64,000 bases of DNA, from NCBI GenBank assembly GCA_951213105.1, contig OX578140.1, positions 124,140,149 to 124,204,148 of the forward strand. Reading direction: 5' to 3'. The DNA is from Amaurobius ferox (taxonomy: Eukaryota; Arthropoda; Arachnida; Araneae; Amaurobiidae). The notes beneath the pieces were generated by a model. The model had not been told where the DNA came from. It did no database searches and saw only the letters and a list, made by a program, of their open reading frames with translations. Both the position numbers and the translations under genes were made by a program. Shown here in pieces: positions 48,078 through 60,009 of this stretch (position 1 is the first letter of the stretch; each line of letters opens with the position of its first letter).

Positions 48078-48243
48078 CACAGACAGACAGACAGACACAC
48101 GCACAGACGTCACGCTAAAAATGGTTTTTTCGTATTCTAGAGGTCTCGAAACGTGTAGATCCGTCGAAAACTCGAGTTGTGATTTTCGGTATGATTCCAA
48201 TACTTTCCCTATACATTACCATGTATTGCAGGGAAAGTAAAAA
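43489..48243 (+). repeat. Head-to-tail array of six family A units
   Basis: Units start with TCTGATGTGG at 43489, 44263, 45060, 45875, 46661 and 47442, and the last ends near 48243. Unit lengths are 774, 797, 815, 786, 781 and 802 bp. Each unit has the end motif ACTTTCCCTGCAG, an internal duplication of about 180 bp (two AATCAGCACCAGATTCG-type blocks), a (CAGA/CACA)n microsatellite of differing length, AAACTCGAGTTGCGATTTTC and the terminal hairpin. Junctions read GGGAAAGTAAAAA then TCTGATG. The Cys/Val/Ser-rich frames here are translations of the microsatellite, not genes. Confidence 0.9.
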
Positions 48244-48683
48244 TTGAGAAATGAAAATCGAAACCTAAGAAGAAGTATAGAGAACTGTGAAATGACTCAG
48301 AAACTTGGGCAATGAACAAAACTACAAGCTGAAATACATTATGTTGAATAAATATTGTTCATTTCTCTTATTCTGAAGGTTTCTATTTTTTCTTTGCAAA
48401 TGCTTACCTTCCGGTGTCACGTCATGCAACTATTTATTAACAAGCGCTGTTTTACCAACGTCAGTGTCGATGTCGCGTTTTTGTGTACTGAAGAGTCTGA
48501 ATTGTACCTCTCAAACCAGTTGATACTTTTAATGAACAGCTAATTGTGTTACTAACAAAGTTTTACTTAATATTCCTGATTACTGCATACAGCAGTTTGA
48601 GAGAATTTCCGTAATATAATGTTTAAACAAGCTGAACAACATTCCACTTTAATCTACCAATATTTTTAAACATCAGTATTTTT
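48244..48683. other. Unassigned spacer
   Basis: Nothing recognised between the family A array and copy C6. Confidence 0.4.
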
Positions 48684-48727
48684 AACACTTTACAACAAAG
48701 TTGAAAAGTGTTTATGACTTTGTTCAT

Positions 48728-48765
<38 letters not shown>

Positions 48766-50003
48766 CGTTAGCACGATAACTGCCGTAAAAATGACTTACT
48801 CAAAATGAAATTTTAGTATGTTGTTCAGACGGTCTATAGGACCTATGGGAATATAAATGAATAATATCACCCAATTAGTTTTGGATTGAACCCGGGTTGA
48901 AAAAATGGAATACATTGAGACCTATGGGACCTAATTTTTTAAGCATTTTTTAAGCGGATTTAAAATTCACAAATTGCTTCGAAAATTTTAGGCAATATTC
49001 AAATTGTTCCATAAAATATATAAAAAAAAATTCAGCGAAATATATTCAGTAGTTTTTTAAATAAAAATTAAAATAATAATAACACCTCTTATATGAAGCG
49101 ATCACGTGTCCATGATATGAAACGATCACATGACCCACTTCAAAATGATATATGGCATCCATCTTGTCTCAAAATCGTGATTTTTAAAGTTCTTTCTAAT
49201 TCATATTGAGTGTTGTATCCATCCTAAAACTACTTTATTTTGGCCTAAATTCTGTGCATCTACATACTTTAACAACGCAATGACAATATATTTCAGTTTA
49301 AATGCTCATACAAATTTGATTATTTCTACTATTAAGCCTATTTTTCACCTATGTAAAATTTAAACAGCAAAATATGTAGAATGAGTTGTATTAGAACCGC
49401 TGTAATTCTTTAACACAAAATCATTTAGTCCATGGAGCCTGCATGGCTGATATAAATGAAATATTCATTGATTTTAGAAAGAGAAGGACGATAATTTTCG
49501 ATGAAGTTTTACGCATAGAGTTTTACTTACTTGTAGCTCTATGGTCTTAATTTTTAAATAATATAAATTATTATAGTATTGTGATGAATGACATGAATGG
49601 GGGAATTATTTATGAATGAAATGTTGCTTTTATAGAGAGAGCCAGGCGTGTTATTTTTTCTATGACGTCATTTGAATGGATTTCAGTGGTTTTCGATGAA
49701 GTTTTCAAATATAATAAATTATCGTAGTATTATGATAATTCTAAAATTATTACCGAAGAATGTATCACATTTTAGAGATGTTTAAACCAGGCAATTTATA
49801 TTTTAATGCCGTCATTTGAATGAAGTTAATTTTTTTCGATGAAGGTTTAAGGTTTCAAATATAATAAATTAATGTAGTATTGTGATAAGTTTTAAAATAT
49901 TACCGAGGAATGTATTGCATTTTAGACATGTTTAAATAAAATTGCATTGAAGTTGGAAAGTCTTTCATAATCAATGCTTTAAGCATGATTGATCTTTCTT
50001 GTT
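48684..50003 (+). mobile_element. Family C element, copy C6, full length
   Basis: 1,320 bp from AACACTTTACAACAAAGTTG to TTCTTGTT. It has the longest CTGT microsatellite of the family (48728-48764) and an intact TGCTTTAAGCATGATTGATC terminal hairpin. It abuts C7 directly. Confidence 0.9.
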
Positions 50004-50978
50004 AACTCTTTACAACAAAATTGAAGAGTTTTTATGACTTTGTTCATTCTGTCTGTCTGTCTGTCCGTTAGCACGATAACTGCCGTAAAAATGACGTAAT
50101 CCAAATGAAATTTTAGTATGTTGTTCAGATGGTCTGTGGGACCTATGGGAATATAAATGAATAATATCACACTATTAGTTTTGGATTGAACCCGGGTCGA
50201 AAAAATGAAATACATTGAACCCTATGGGACCTAATTTTTCAAACATTTTTTAAGCGAATTTAAAATTCAAAAATTGCTTCGAAAATTTTGGAAATATTCA
50301 AATTATCCCATAAAATATATATAAAAAAATTTCAGTAAAATATGTTAGGTAGCTTTTTAAATAAAAATTATTTAATGTAGGGAGAAAAACAAATTCAATT
50401 AAATTCTGACTCTTGCTTCATAATCCAGAAAGAAAAAATAGATATATTATATAATAAATATCTTTCCAAAAGTTTAAATATTTTATATATAAGAAAGGTT
50501 ACACATCTTAAAATAAATATGGTAAATAACAATTTTTCAAATTTTTAAATAAAATAAATTATTATAGTATTGTGATAAATGAAACGATTGGAAAAATATT
50601 TATGAATGAAATGCTGCTTTTATATAGAGGCGATTTATATTTTGATGTCGTCATTTGAATAAAGTTCATTTGTTTTTGATGAAGTTTTCAAATATAATAA
50701 ATTATTATGGTACTATGATAATATTAAAAATATTACCGTGGAATGTATCGCATTTTAGAGATGTTTAAACTAGGCATTTTATATTTCAATGCCGTCATTT
50801 GAATGACGTTCATTTTTTCGATGAAGTTTTCAAATATAATAAATTAATGTAGTATTGTGATAATTTTAAAAATATTACTGAGGAATGCATCGCATTTTAG
50901 AGATGTTTATATAAAATTGCATTGAAGTTGGAAAGTGTTTCATAATCAATGCTTTATGTATGATTGATCTTTCTTGTT
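50004..50978 (+). mobile_element. Family C element, copy C7, tandem to C6
   Basis: It begins AACTCTTTACAAC immediately after C6's TTGTT with no intervening base. Its hairpin arm changed to match (AAGAGTTTTTATGAC), which keeps the pairing with the mutated start. Part of the interior (about 50370-50540) is replaced by unrelated sequence. It ends with TTCTTGTT at 50978. 975 bp. Confidence 0.85.
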
Positions 50979-51144
50979 TTTTAATTATGGTAAGTGAGTT
51001 GACAAATTGGAGTAACAATTGTGGGAAACTTCGTTGCGGATTTCAAAGATAATTTGAAAGCTGAGAAAGCTTTATTTCTATGCAGTGGCCTCTGATTATT
51101 AGTCTTACTGGTTAATTGACTCAGTCGCTTACTAATTCAAAAAA
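50979..51144. other. Spacer
   Basis: Nothing recognised. Confidence 0.4.
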
Positions 51145-51895
51145 TCTGATGTGGACAGCACATGACTTTCCCTGCAGACTTATATTAATTTTAATTACAT
51201 TTATTTCACTTTTAATTCAATTTTCGTTCTCATTCGGTAACCGGACTTATTTTCAAAGGCGGCGTAGAGAAAATACGGAAAACTAAAATATCTCGAGAAC
51301 GGCTAGTCCTAGGGTAATAGGGTTGGTCCTATTATTTTTGTCGTTAAAAATTACGTATTAAACGAGCATTTAATGAATATATTTGAGTATACAGAGTTCC
51401 TTAGTTTAGATTTTGACGATTTTTGCAGGCCATTTTGCAAAAAAAGGCAGGTTATTTTTTTCCAAATCGTACCAAAATCTAATCAACACCAGGGTAACCC
51501 ACAAGTGACTCATCTACCGAATTTTGTGAAATTCAGTCCAGTAGTTTTTCAGTTAGAGTGGATACAAGCTTTTGCGGGCCATTTCGCAAAAAAAGGTGGG
51601 TTCTTTTATTCCAAATCGTACCCAAAACTAATCAGCACCAGACTTGCTCACAAGTGACTTACCTACCAAATTTTGTGAAATTCGGTCCATTAGTTTTTTA
51701 GTTAGAGTGGATACAAAGTCTGCAGACAGACAGACACACAGACACATAGACACACACACACAGACGTCACGCTAAAAATGGTTTTTTCGTATTCTAGAGG
51801 TCTTGAAACGTGTAGATCCATCGAAAACTCGAGTTGCGATTTTCGACATGATTCTAATACTTTCCCTATACATTACCATATATTGCAGGGAAAGT
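51145..51895 (+). mobile_element. Family A element, dispersed plus-strand copy
   Basis: TCTGATGTGGACAGCACATG start, internal duplication and microsatellite at 51720-51762, hairpin at about 51860-51895. It is followed at once by a 35-base remnant of another unit start (GATGTGGGCAGCATAAGACT), so it was probably part of a tandem array. Confidence 0.85.
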
Positions 51896-52025
51896 GATGT
51901 GGGCAGCATAAGACTTTCCCTACAAAGTGTAAGTAGGTTATATTAGTTTTTGTATATGTATAGCCTATATTAGTTATTTCCTGCGAAATAATGGTGGGCA
52001 ATAAGTTTCACGTCACACTATTTTT
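51896..52025. other. Remnant of a next unit and spacer
   Basis: The first 35 bases are a broken family A start; the rest is unassigned. Confidence 0.5.
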
Positions 52026-52864
52026 ACTTTCCCTGCAATACATGGTAATGTATAGAGAAAGTGTTGGAATCATGCCGAAAATCGAATCTCGACTTTTCTG
52101 CACTTTTTAATACCTGCACTTTTAATCTGCACTTTTTAATACCTCTGGAATACGAGAAAAACATTTTTAGCTTGACGTCTGGTCTCAAGTCGAGTTTTCG
52201 ACGGATTTACACGTTTCGAGACCTCTAGAACACGAAAATCTATTTTTAGCGGGACGTCTGTGTGTGTGTCTGTGGAGATGTTGTATCCACTCTAACTAAA
52301 AAAACTAATTGACCGAATTTCATGAAATTTGGTAGGTAAGTCATTTGTGAGCGAATCTGGTGCTGATTAATTTTGAGTACGATTCGGGATAAAAGAACCT
52401 GCCTTTTTTTGCGAAATGGCCCACAAAAGCTTTTATCCACTCTAGCTGAAAAACTAATGAACCGAATTTCACAAAATTCGGTAGATAAGTCACTTGTAGG
52501 ACATCCTGGTGCTGATTCGATTTTGGTACGATTCGTAAAACAAATAACCTGCCTTTTTGTAAAATGGTCCCCAAAAATCATGAAAATCTAAAATAAAAAA
52601 TTACGTATGCTCAAATATATCCATTAAAAGCTTGTTTTATACGTAATTTTTAACGATGAAAAGAATAAGATCAACCCCTTTACACTAGGACTAGCCGTTC
52701 TTGCGATATTTTAGTTTTTTCGTATTTTCTCTGCGCCACCTTTGAAAATAAATCCAGTTACCAAATGAGAACGAAAATTGAATTAAAAGCGAATTAAATT
52801 TAATTAAAATAAAGAGAACGAGGATATAAGTCTGCAGGGAAAGTCACGTGCTGCCCACATCAGA
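52026..52864 (-). mobile_element. Family A element, minus-strand copy
   Basis: The hairpin end is at 52026 (ACTTTCCCTGCAATACATGG, arm AGAGAAAGT) and the other end is GTCACGTGCTGCCCACATCAGA at 52864. The CTTGACGTCTG/ACACGTTTCGAGACC section is duplicated (52100-52260) and the microsatellite is short (52257-52275). 839 bp. Confidence 0.85.
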
Positions 52865-53159
52865 TTTTTAATGTTGAGATGTACACTGACATTTGAAGCT
52901 TTTCTGGATAACAGCATTTAAAGTTATTTTGAAGTACCCAATAACTTATATTTCGCACAAATGTAAGTTGATAATTGGAATAAGGGAAAACATCTACTAA
53001 GCAATATACTCTATTATATTGTAATATGTTAATTATAATTTCATCAATTCGGCGACATTTTCGTCAATTTGGCCCCCCAATAAAAATCGTCATCTTGGCG
53101 ATATTTCGCCAAATTTGTCGCCATGTGTTACTTATTTGACGATACTTTTACTGTTTATT
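52865..53159. other. Spacer with family B-like CGCCAA motifs
   Basis: Motifs TTCGGCGACATTTTCGTC and CTTGGCGATATTTCGCCAAA at 53048-53120 match the family B interior. The rest is unassigned. Confidence 0.45.
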
Positions 53160-53697
53160 TAAATATTACTTTTTTAGATACATTTAGTTTAAAAGCGTGC
53201 AATATCGTGATAACAGTTTAAGCCAGCTTTCTATAATTTGTGTATCGTTTTAGAAAAAATACGTACAGATTGATTATTTATTTAACATTATAGAATGTCC
53301 TGAATTTTTGATGATTAAAAAAAATTATTTGAAAGTTTAGTGATCAAATGTTTGATCACGTTTAAAATGAATAGAGTTTCAGTATTTATGGATCGTAACA
53401 ATTGTACCAAATTATGCTCAAAACGCTTCATTCGTTCGTGAGATATCGCATCCACAGACTTACGGACGCACACTCACACGCTAACACACGCACACGTTAG
53501 TACACATCAACACATACACTAATACATACAAATATACATACACACTTCAACACACAGACATGGACATTATCTCAACATTCGATTCGAGCTCAGAGATGTT
53601 TGAAACGTGTTCGTCCATCGAAAACTCAAATTCGAATTTTTGACCTCGTCACAATGCTTTAGCTATACGTTATACCATGCATGTAGGAAAAGCAAAA
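53160..53697 (+). mobile_element. Family B fragment (hairpin half, diverged)
   Basis: It shares AATATCGTGATAACAG, TTCAGTATTTATGGATCG, a CA-rich section (53468-53560), CATCGAAAACTCAAATTCGA and a decayed hairpin with ATGTAGGAAAAGC. The family B left end is missing. Confidence 0.65.
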
Positions 53698-54649
53698 AAG
53701 GGATTGAGCAGCACATGGCATAACTCTGAGACTAACATGATTCTTTTCTCATTCTTTCATATTCACTAATTTGATTTTTTAGAATAAAATAGAGTATAAC
53801 ATGGACACCTTTTGAATATGTCATGGAATTTGTAGTTACTACATAATTGTTCCTCTTTTTTTTCATCTGGTGATGACAATTGTATCATTTTGTGTGATTT
53901 TTAAACGATCCTAGTTTGACAAATTCTCCAACCCAAATTATTCCGAAGAACATTTATACTATCATACTGAAACTATTTTGATTTGTTTTGTTATCGAATA
54001 TTACATATAGTCAAATATATTTATATATATAGTCAAATACATTTATTGCAAGTTATATTTGATATTTAATAGAAAATATTATTTTGGCTGTTTTTGTTAC
54101 AGGATTGTTTTTTACTGATTCAACTTAAAAGCTCGTCACATTATCTTAATGCAGGACGAAAAATGTATAAAGGAACCTTCATAACCTGGCAAATGGAATG
54201 TACACGTTATTTTTAACATTTTGTTTATTTTTTACTATTGAGCAATTTTATTCTCTATTTCATACTTATTTCTGATTACAGTCACACGATTTTTTCGAAG
54301 CAACAGAAATGTCGGTTCCAGAAACGGAAATCCTTAATAAAGACCCTACTCCTTTTGGAATTCTATATTCAATTCATATCAGTTATTATCTCAGCTCTAT
54401 TTATCGCTAATTTTGAGAAAGAGATGTTTCCAAGAAAAAGTTTCAGACAAGAAGTAGAAATCCTTAATAATCCCCATTCTCTCTCCAGAATTTAATGCTG
54501 AAATCGTTATCAGTCATTCATTAAGTTGTATCTATAGAAGATTTCGAGAAAAATATGTTTCTATGGATATGTAAAATTAGCTTCTTGAGTTTCTAAACTA
54601 TTACCTATACTTTAATCGTTAGATTTGCGGCCACAGTCGACTGGTCTTG
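53698..54649. other. Unassigned region
   Basis: No recognised family. An 85-codon plus frame at 54238-54495 shows a hydrophobic stretch but no known domain and no start context; I do not call it a gene. Confidence 0.35.
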
Positions 54650-56650
54650 CTCCAGGACATAATAAAATTACCCCTACTCATGAATAAAAAATTTACAAAA
54701 CGTTTAGTTTTTAAGTAAGATTATCAATTATGCCAGTTGCTAACACCTCTGAATGACTACCCACCCGGGAATACTTTGCATATCATCTCCTAGAATGCAA
54801 ATGACCTTGTCTCCAGCATGTGTGAGCTGTGTAACTTTTCAATAGACCACTATCACCACATTATTCTCGTTCAACAAATCAAGCGTAGTCACTTTTCACG
54901 TGTCTGTCTATTCAATTATATTTACCGCCATGCTCGCCGAGTCCCTCTACCACACGACCCAGTAGAGGTATTGACATTTACATTATGAACTGACTCTCAT
55001 GTTTTCTTTTGAATTCTACGCACTTCAACATTATTGGACACACCCTAATTACTTTCATTTCGACTCATCTTTCCTTACATAAATTCTACCTATGACATCA
55101 TACACCACATCAATATTGTAACTAGTAAAATTAAAAATTCCATTGTGGTTGCCACCTCTTTTAAACTTGGCACCACCTCACCATACGTTACTGCACCACA
55201 TTAAAAAACTCACTACCATTTGTAATCAAATTCGCCACATCTGGCGACATTATAAACACCCAAACACTAAAACCATACTAAATTCCTTTAATAGGCAGGT
55301 TAAATTTTAAACGTAAGCACACAGATAAGAAATTTGGAAAATTTGCATCGAATTTTCTGCTCCCTCAAATAACTCTCTGTGGGAGTTTGTAAAATAAATT
55401 AGGAAATATCGCACCATTCATATTTATTTCAACACTCTTAACCTTTTGCAACAACGTCCTTAACAACGTCCATCGCAAACGAAGAGCCTCTAAAAAAGAC
55501 AGGTATTTGACATACCCTATCCCAAACAGTTCAATACCCTTTTGCAGGTATTGGCGTCCATGGACGCTGTCCCACCCGTAAGTAAAAGGTTAATGGCCCT
55601 ACACACACCAACTGTGAATAAGCCAATGCTCTTGCTGATGTTTATGAAGCACGATTTCTCCCAAACTCGGACATTGTGTGCCCCGATAAGGGGGAAAATA
55701 ATTAGCTATGCTCTGTAACATTTATTTCATTCCTGTCCACTCCACCCATTCATCCATCACCTGATTCAAATTCCTGAACGAGATCAATCACTTTAAAGAC
55801 CGTAAATTCCTGGGAATTGATAACCTACATAGCAAAACCATCAAACTTCTTCCTATAAATCTTATTACTTCCTATCAATCTTTATTAATCTTAAGCATAT
55901 TATTACTTATTTTTTACAAACCACGTTGCCGTTGACATTTCTGACATAAGTGTCTCATCCAGTTTTCGTCAAATTAGTCTATTAACCTCACTCAGCAAGC
56001 TACTGGAAGGGGTCAGTTAAATTAAAAGTAAAATCTTCCTCATGAACATGGCATCATCATCCCTGTACAATTTTGTTTCCGACCCCTTCGTTTCACCACG
56101 TATCAGGTATGATGAGTTACTAAATTCATTTAAGAAGGACTCTGAAAACGGCTATCTACGGACCTGCTATCCCTGAGCTTAAATAAAGAGTTTAAAAATG
56201 ATCTGGAAGAATAACCTTATATACAAATTAATTCAGCTCAATATACCAGACTAACTCATTCATTTTTTATACTCTTACGTCCAAAATCGATCCTTCAACG
56301 TCCGCTATAACACCTGCTGTTCTCAGAAATCCATTTTCTCGGGAGTTAGTCAGGGTTCACATATTACCTCCACACAATTTAATTTATGCATTAATGATAT
56401 CCAAAGAGTCAACTACACTAATATTGCATTTCTGCGAACGACACATGCCTTAACGCACGCGATTCGAATAGACTCTACATCCCATATAGACTACAAAAAC
56501 GCGTAAACATCCGTTTCTCCTAGCTCAAAGAATGAAAAATGAAACTTAATTAAAAACAAAAAAAAATGTTTTTCTGACTCTAAAGCTCCTCCCCCACCAT
56601 CGCTATTGACAACACCACATTCTCCTATTTCAAATCCTGTAAATACACTA

Positions 56651-58060
56651 CCCGACATAGGAAATGCATTACAATGAAACTTTGGCAGTATAATTGTGCA
56701 AATTGTGAGACAAACGCAGCTGGCCGATGTATGCAAATGACCTGAAATGCAAGTCACGTGATTAGAGCGCGGTAAAAAAGGTATGGAACAGAAGATGAGC
56801 CAACAGTTTTTACTGTCTGTCGCCTACGGACACACATGTTTTCAAAGCTGTTTTTCGTATCAGAAGACACCTGTTGTTGAAGAGAGACCTAGCCGATGAC
56901 CCCGAAGGCCGTTTCAGCATTTGAACGATAGTGCGCGGGGATGTTTTTTAGGCCTGCGTACGACTAGGGGGTCGTACCGACATATCGCCGCTGAAACACG
57001 CGTAGATACATTCACTGTGCAAAGGATTTGGAGAAGATGGATGATAGAAGGGCACGTGAATCATCGCAGTGGTACAGGTCCATCCACACGTACGTCAGCA
57101 CGAGTTTATGTGGTGGCGAAGGCATGCGGTGGCGGCCCCACAAACGGCGACTGTCGACATTCTGCAGAAATTGCAGGGTACATTAGATGATCTAATATCA
57201 GCGAGAACAGGTTCTCGATGATTGGCTTAAAGCGGCTTGCACTCAAACAGTCCTTTACGAAGATTGACTGCCATTGACGACAAGACACGACGTGACGAGA
57301 AGACGTGACAGATTGCAATGGTGTCAGACCTGAGCCTCTTTGATGACTGAATGGGAGAGGGTGATGTTCAGCGACGAGTCTCGGTTCTGTTTGTCGAATG
57401 ACAGTCGCTACATGAGAGTCTGGAGGCGATAAAGAAACAGATCCAATCCTGCTGCGACTGTTGAACGCCATACTTCTCGACAACGATGCATCATGGTTTG
57501 GGGTGCCATCGGCTTCGGTAGCCGGTCACCTCCGGTTTGTATCAGAGGCAGAATGACGGCACGATGATATGTGGATGACGTGCTAGGGCCGGTTGCACTT
57601 CCCTACTTTTAGCAGTTGCAAAATGATGTTTTTTAACAAAATAAAACGCAACCTAACACGGAAATCATCAGCAGACAAGCCTTGCAAGGTATCCAGATGC
57701 TTCCTTGACCTTCGCTGTCTCCAGATCTCTCACACATCGAACATGTATGGGACGTGATTGGTCGTCGTTTAACTACCCTGTCCCCGCCTCAAACAGAAGA
57801 CTATATGTGGAGGATGGTTGAAGGCATATGGCCATCCATCACTCAGGAAACTATCCGCACACTCATTGCAAATGTTCCTCGAAGGTTGCTGCTTGTATCG
57901 CCGCAGGAGGCGGTCCTATTGCCTACTGATCATCCTGTCTATGCCATTACTTATTCTTCTGGAATGAACATAACTTATGTATATATGCAATCTCTGTCTG
58001 AGTGTTCTTTATCATCGCACTCTATTCGTTCTTTCATCGTATTGCATTTTTTGTGTCGGG
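56651..58060 (+). mobile_element. Tc1-like transposon with TIRs and TA duplications
   Basis: Left end CCCGACATAGGAAATGCATT and right end (inverted CCCGACACAAAAAATGCAAT) form imperfect TIRs of about 27 bp. TA flanks both ends (56649-56650, 58061-58062). Length is 1,410 bp. It lies inside the LINE relic, and removing it rejoins KY at 56640 with LYIDISFDKK at 58064. The transposase within is broken (see separate entry). Confidence 0.9.
56918..57950 (+). pseudogene. Tc1-like transposase, degraded by frameshifts and stops
   Basis: The N-terminal part (near 56945-57110) has the helix-turn-helix block SYRHIAAETRVDTFTVQRIW and a TGPSTRTSAR linker. The catalytic part has VMFSDESRF (near 57361, first Asp), then IMVWGAIGFG (near 57491). 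A C-terminal section is in one frame (HVWDVIGRRLTTLSPPQ, near 57740, through the family's usual helical tail to about 57950). The second-Asp QDNARPHT region (about 57600-57680) is scrambled, and several stops and frame shifts separate the blocks. DDE transposases of this type cut both transposon strands in the nucleus; this one cannot be functional. Confidence 0.85.
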
Positions 58061-58298
58061 TACTGTATATCGATATTTCTTTTGACAAGAAACTCACCTT
58101 TAATTTACATATCAATTATGCTATTAAAATTATCATACGGCCCGCACTAAATGTTGCACCATCCATCACACTACTTCATCAAAAACAAAATCCTTCTCTT
58201 CAAACTATCCCATTCTCTTTTACTGTACTGTAGTCTGGGACTTTGCTACATGTCCGTCTATGCAGAGAATCCAAAAATCCCAGAATAAATAAAAAAAA

Positions 58299-59089
58299 TC
58301 TGATGTGGGCAACACATGACTTTCCTTATATAATGCAATGAATTTACTACTTTTACAGTTAAAAATATGTTATTCTTATAGTAGATACTTATATTCTTTC
58401 CACGATATTGAATTTTCTTCAATTAGTCGTCATTTTCATTGATTTAGCGTTATTTTTATCAATTTGGCGAGATTTTTGTTAATTTGGCAACAATTAAAAA
58501 TGTCGCCAATATGGGGACATTCCGCCAAATCCGTCGCCAAAATCTCGCCAAGCGTTATTTATGGACGAAAAAATAAGTTATTCTTACAGCAGATAAATGA
58601 CTATTGGCGTTCAAATACAAAAGTATTACTTAAAGTATCTTTTTTCATGAATGGAACAAGCTAGATCCACGAGAATGATGTCAGCAAATTTATCGCATGG
58701 TATTACATATGAAAAGTGAACATGTTTCTCAATAGGAAATATATTTTTTTTTATTTTATATAACTTTTTGATAATTTTTTTGAAAAATGTGCAATATCTC
58801 GAAAATTTAGAGATGTTCTGAACATTCGATTGCGTATAAAAACAATAGGCTTCCAGTGTTTACTGATTGTGGTTTTTGTATCGAATTTCGTTCAAATCGG
58901 TCCATTCGTTCGTCAGTTATCGTCTCCACAGACTCACTGACACACACACACACACATACAGACATCACTTCAAAAATGCTTGATTCGTGATCAGGGATGC
59001 TTGAAACGTGCTCTCCCGTCGAAAACTCTAATTCGAATTTTCGACCCCATCACAATAATTTCCTTATACATTATGTATTTAAGGAAAGT
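58299..59089 (+). mobile_element. Family B element, full length, nested in the LINE relic
   Basis: It starts TCTGATGTGGGCAACACATG then ACTTTCCTTATATAATGC. TTGGCGA/CGCCAAA motifs lie at 58460-58555, a CA microsatellite at 58940-58956, and the hairpin TTTCCTTATACATTATG paired with AAGGAAAGT at the end (59089). 791 bp, flanked by A runs. LINE coding sequence resumes a few bases after it. Confidence 0.85.
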
Positions 59090-59333
59090 AAAAACTCAGA
59101 ATCATCTTAGAGGTACAATCTGTTTAATCTCCAAAGCTCCTTGGTTTCTGAGAAAAGATGTTATTTGTCTGGATCTCAAAATCAGCATCATTGATAAAGA
59201 AATTAATAAAAGTGCTTTAAAATTTTATAACGGCTTATGTAAAATCTATAAAAAAGAAATTTGCAAGATTCCGCAGTATGACTCCCTCCAGACAAAGTAC
59301 CAAACACGGCCGCGTGCCGTTCTTTATTCTTAG

Positions 59334-60009
59334 TTTATTTATCCAAATTCAAGTTTAACTTTTGCTACCTATTTTAATTAATGGGGGGGGGGGCTGGAAT
59401 TCTCTTATTGCTTTCTTGTCTTGAATTTCCTTCACAAAAATTTCATCCTTTTTTAAACTCTCACCCCCTCTCCTTCTGGAGCCCTGTTGAGTTACTAAAT
59501 TTCAACTATGCACTTACTTAGAGCTACATCTGTCATGCAGTCAATTGCTCTTATGCCTGAGCCTATGATGATGATGTGGGTAAAATCGGGAATAAGATGT
59601 CCCCTGCTGTGGCCACTTGATATATTTAATGAGTTGGTAAAAAATCTCAACTATCTGATGGTTTTTTCTTGACCGTTTTTTTCGAGATCACTATTATATT
59701 CGAAAGGGGATTTTTCCAACCAACTTTGTAACATTGCTTAACGCCGGCCGCATTGGAAGGACTGAAATTGGCAGTTCCCAGAGAAGTTGGCAAAAGTTGT
59801 GGCTTATAGCAAGTTTCTTGCTGTCATTGAAGTTATTGGGTATTCCATGCTGACAAGCGCATATTAGAGACGAAACCTGTCCATGGATACTGGTATCTGC
59901 AGTGGGAGTGTCTTCCGAATTTTGGGAACGCCCCTTATAGGTTTTGTGTTCATGAATACTTTACATGACATTTTCCTTGCACATTTTCAATGGTTGTAGT
60001 GATTACTAC
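59334..60009. other. LINE 3' tail and unassigned sequence
   Basis: Up to about 59600 this may be the untranslated end of the LINE. It includes a nine-G run (59384-59392). Beyond that nothing was recognised. Confidence 0.4.

Larger units (their letters stand above)
54650..59333 (+). pseudogene. Jockey-like LINE, 5'-truncated and interrupted by two transposons
   Basis: Translated pieces in shifting frames match a Jockey-type non-LTR retrotransposon polyprotein: an endonuclease-to-RT linker (IRHIWRHYKHPNTKTILNS-like, near 55240), start of the RT fingers (LLTSLSKLLEGV, near 55985-56015), the template-handling block (LIYKLIQLNIPD, near 56218; SYVQNRSFNVRYN, near 56273) and GVSQGS at 56341. The catalytic YADD box (near 56425) is replaced by an altered sequence. 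A late RT piece (FDKKLTFNLHINYAIK) follows at 58079 and a C-terminal piece (APWFLRKDVICLDLKI) at 59139, stopping at 59333. A Tc1-like element (56651-58060) and a family B element (58299-59089) split it. It is non-functional; such a LINE could have supplied reverse transcriptase for SINEs. Confidence 0.8.

Noticed and set aside
43154..48200. Many frames rich in Val-Cys-Val-Ser-Val-Cys or Asp-Arg-Gln-Thr
   Set aside because: They translate the TGTG/CTGT microsatellite of family A on either strand and recur in every unit. They are not genes.
43489..48243. CRISPR-like array
   Set aside because: Units are about 790 bp, without short repeats separated by unique spacers, and the window is animal nuclear DNA.
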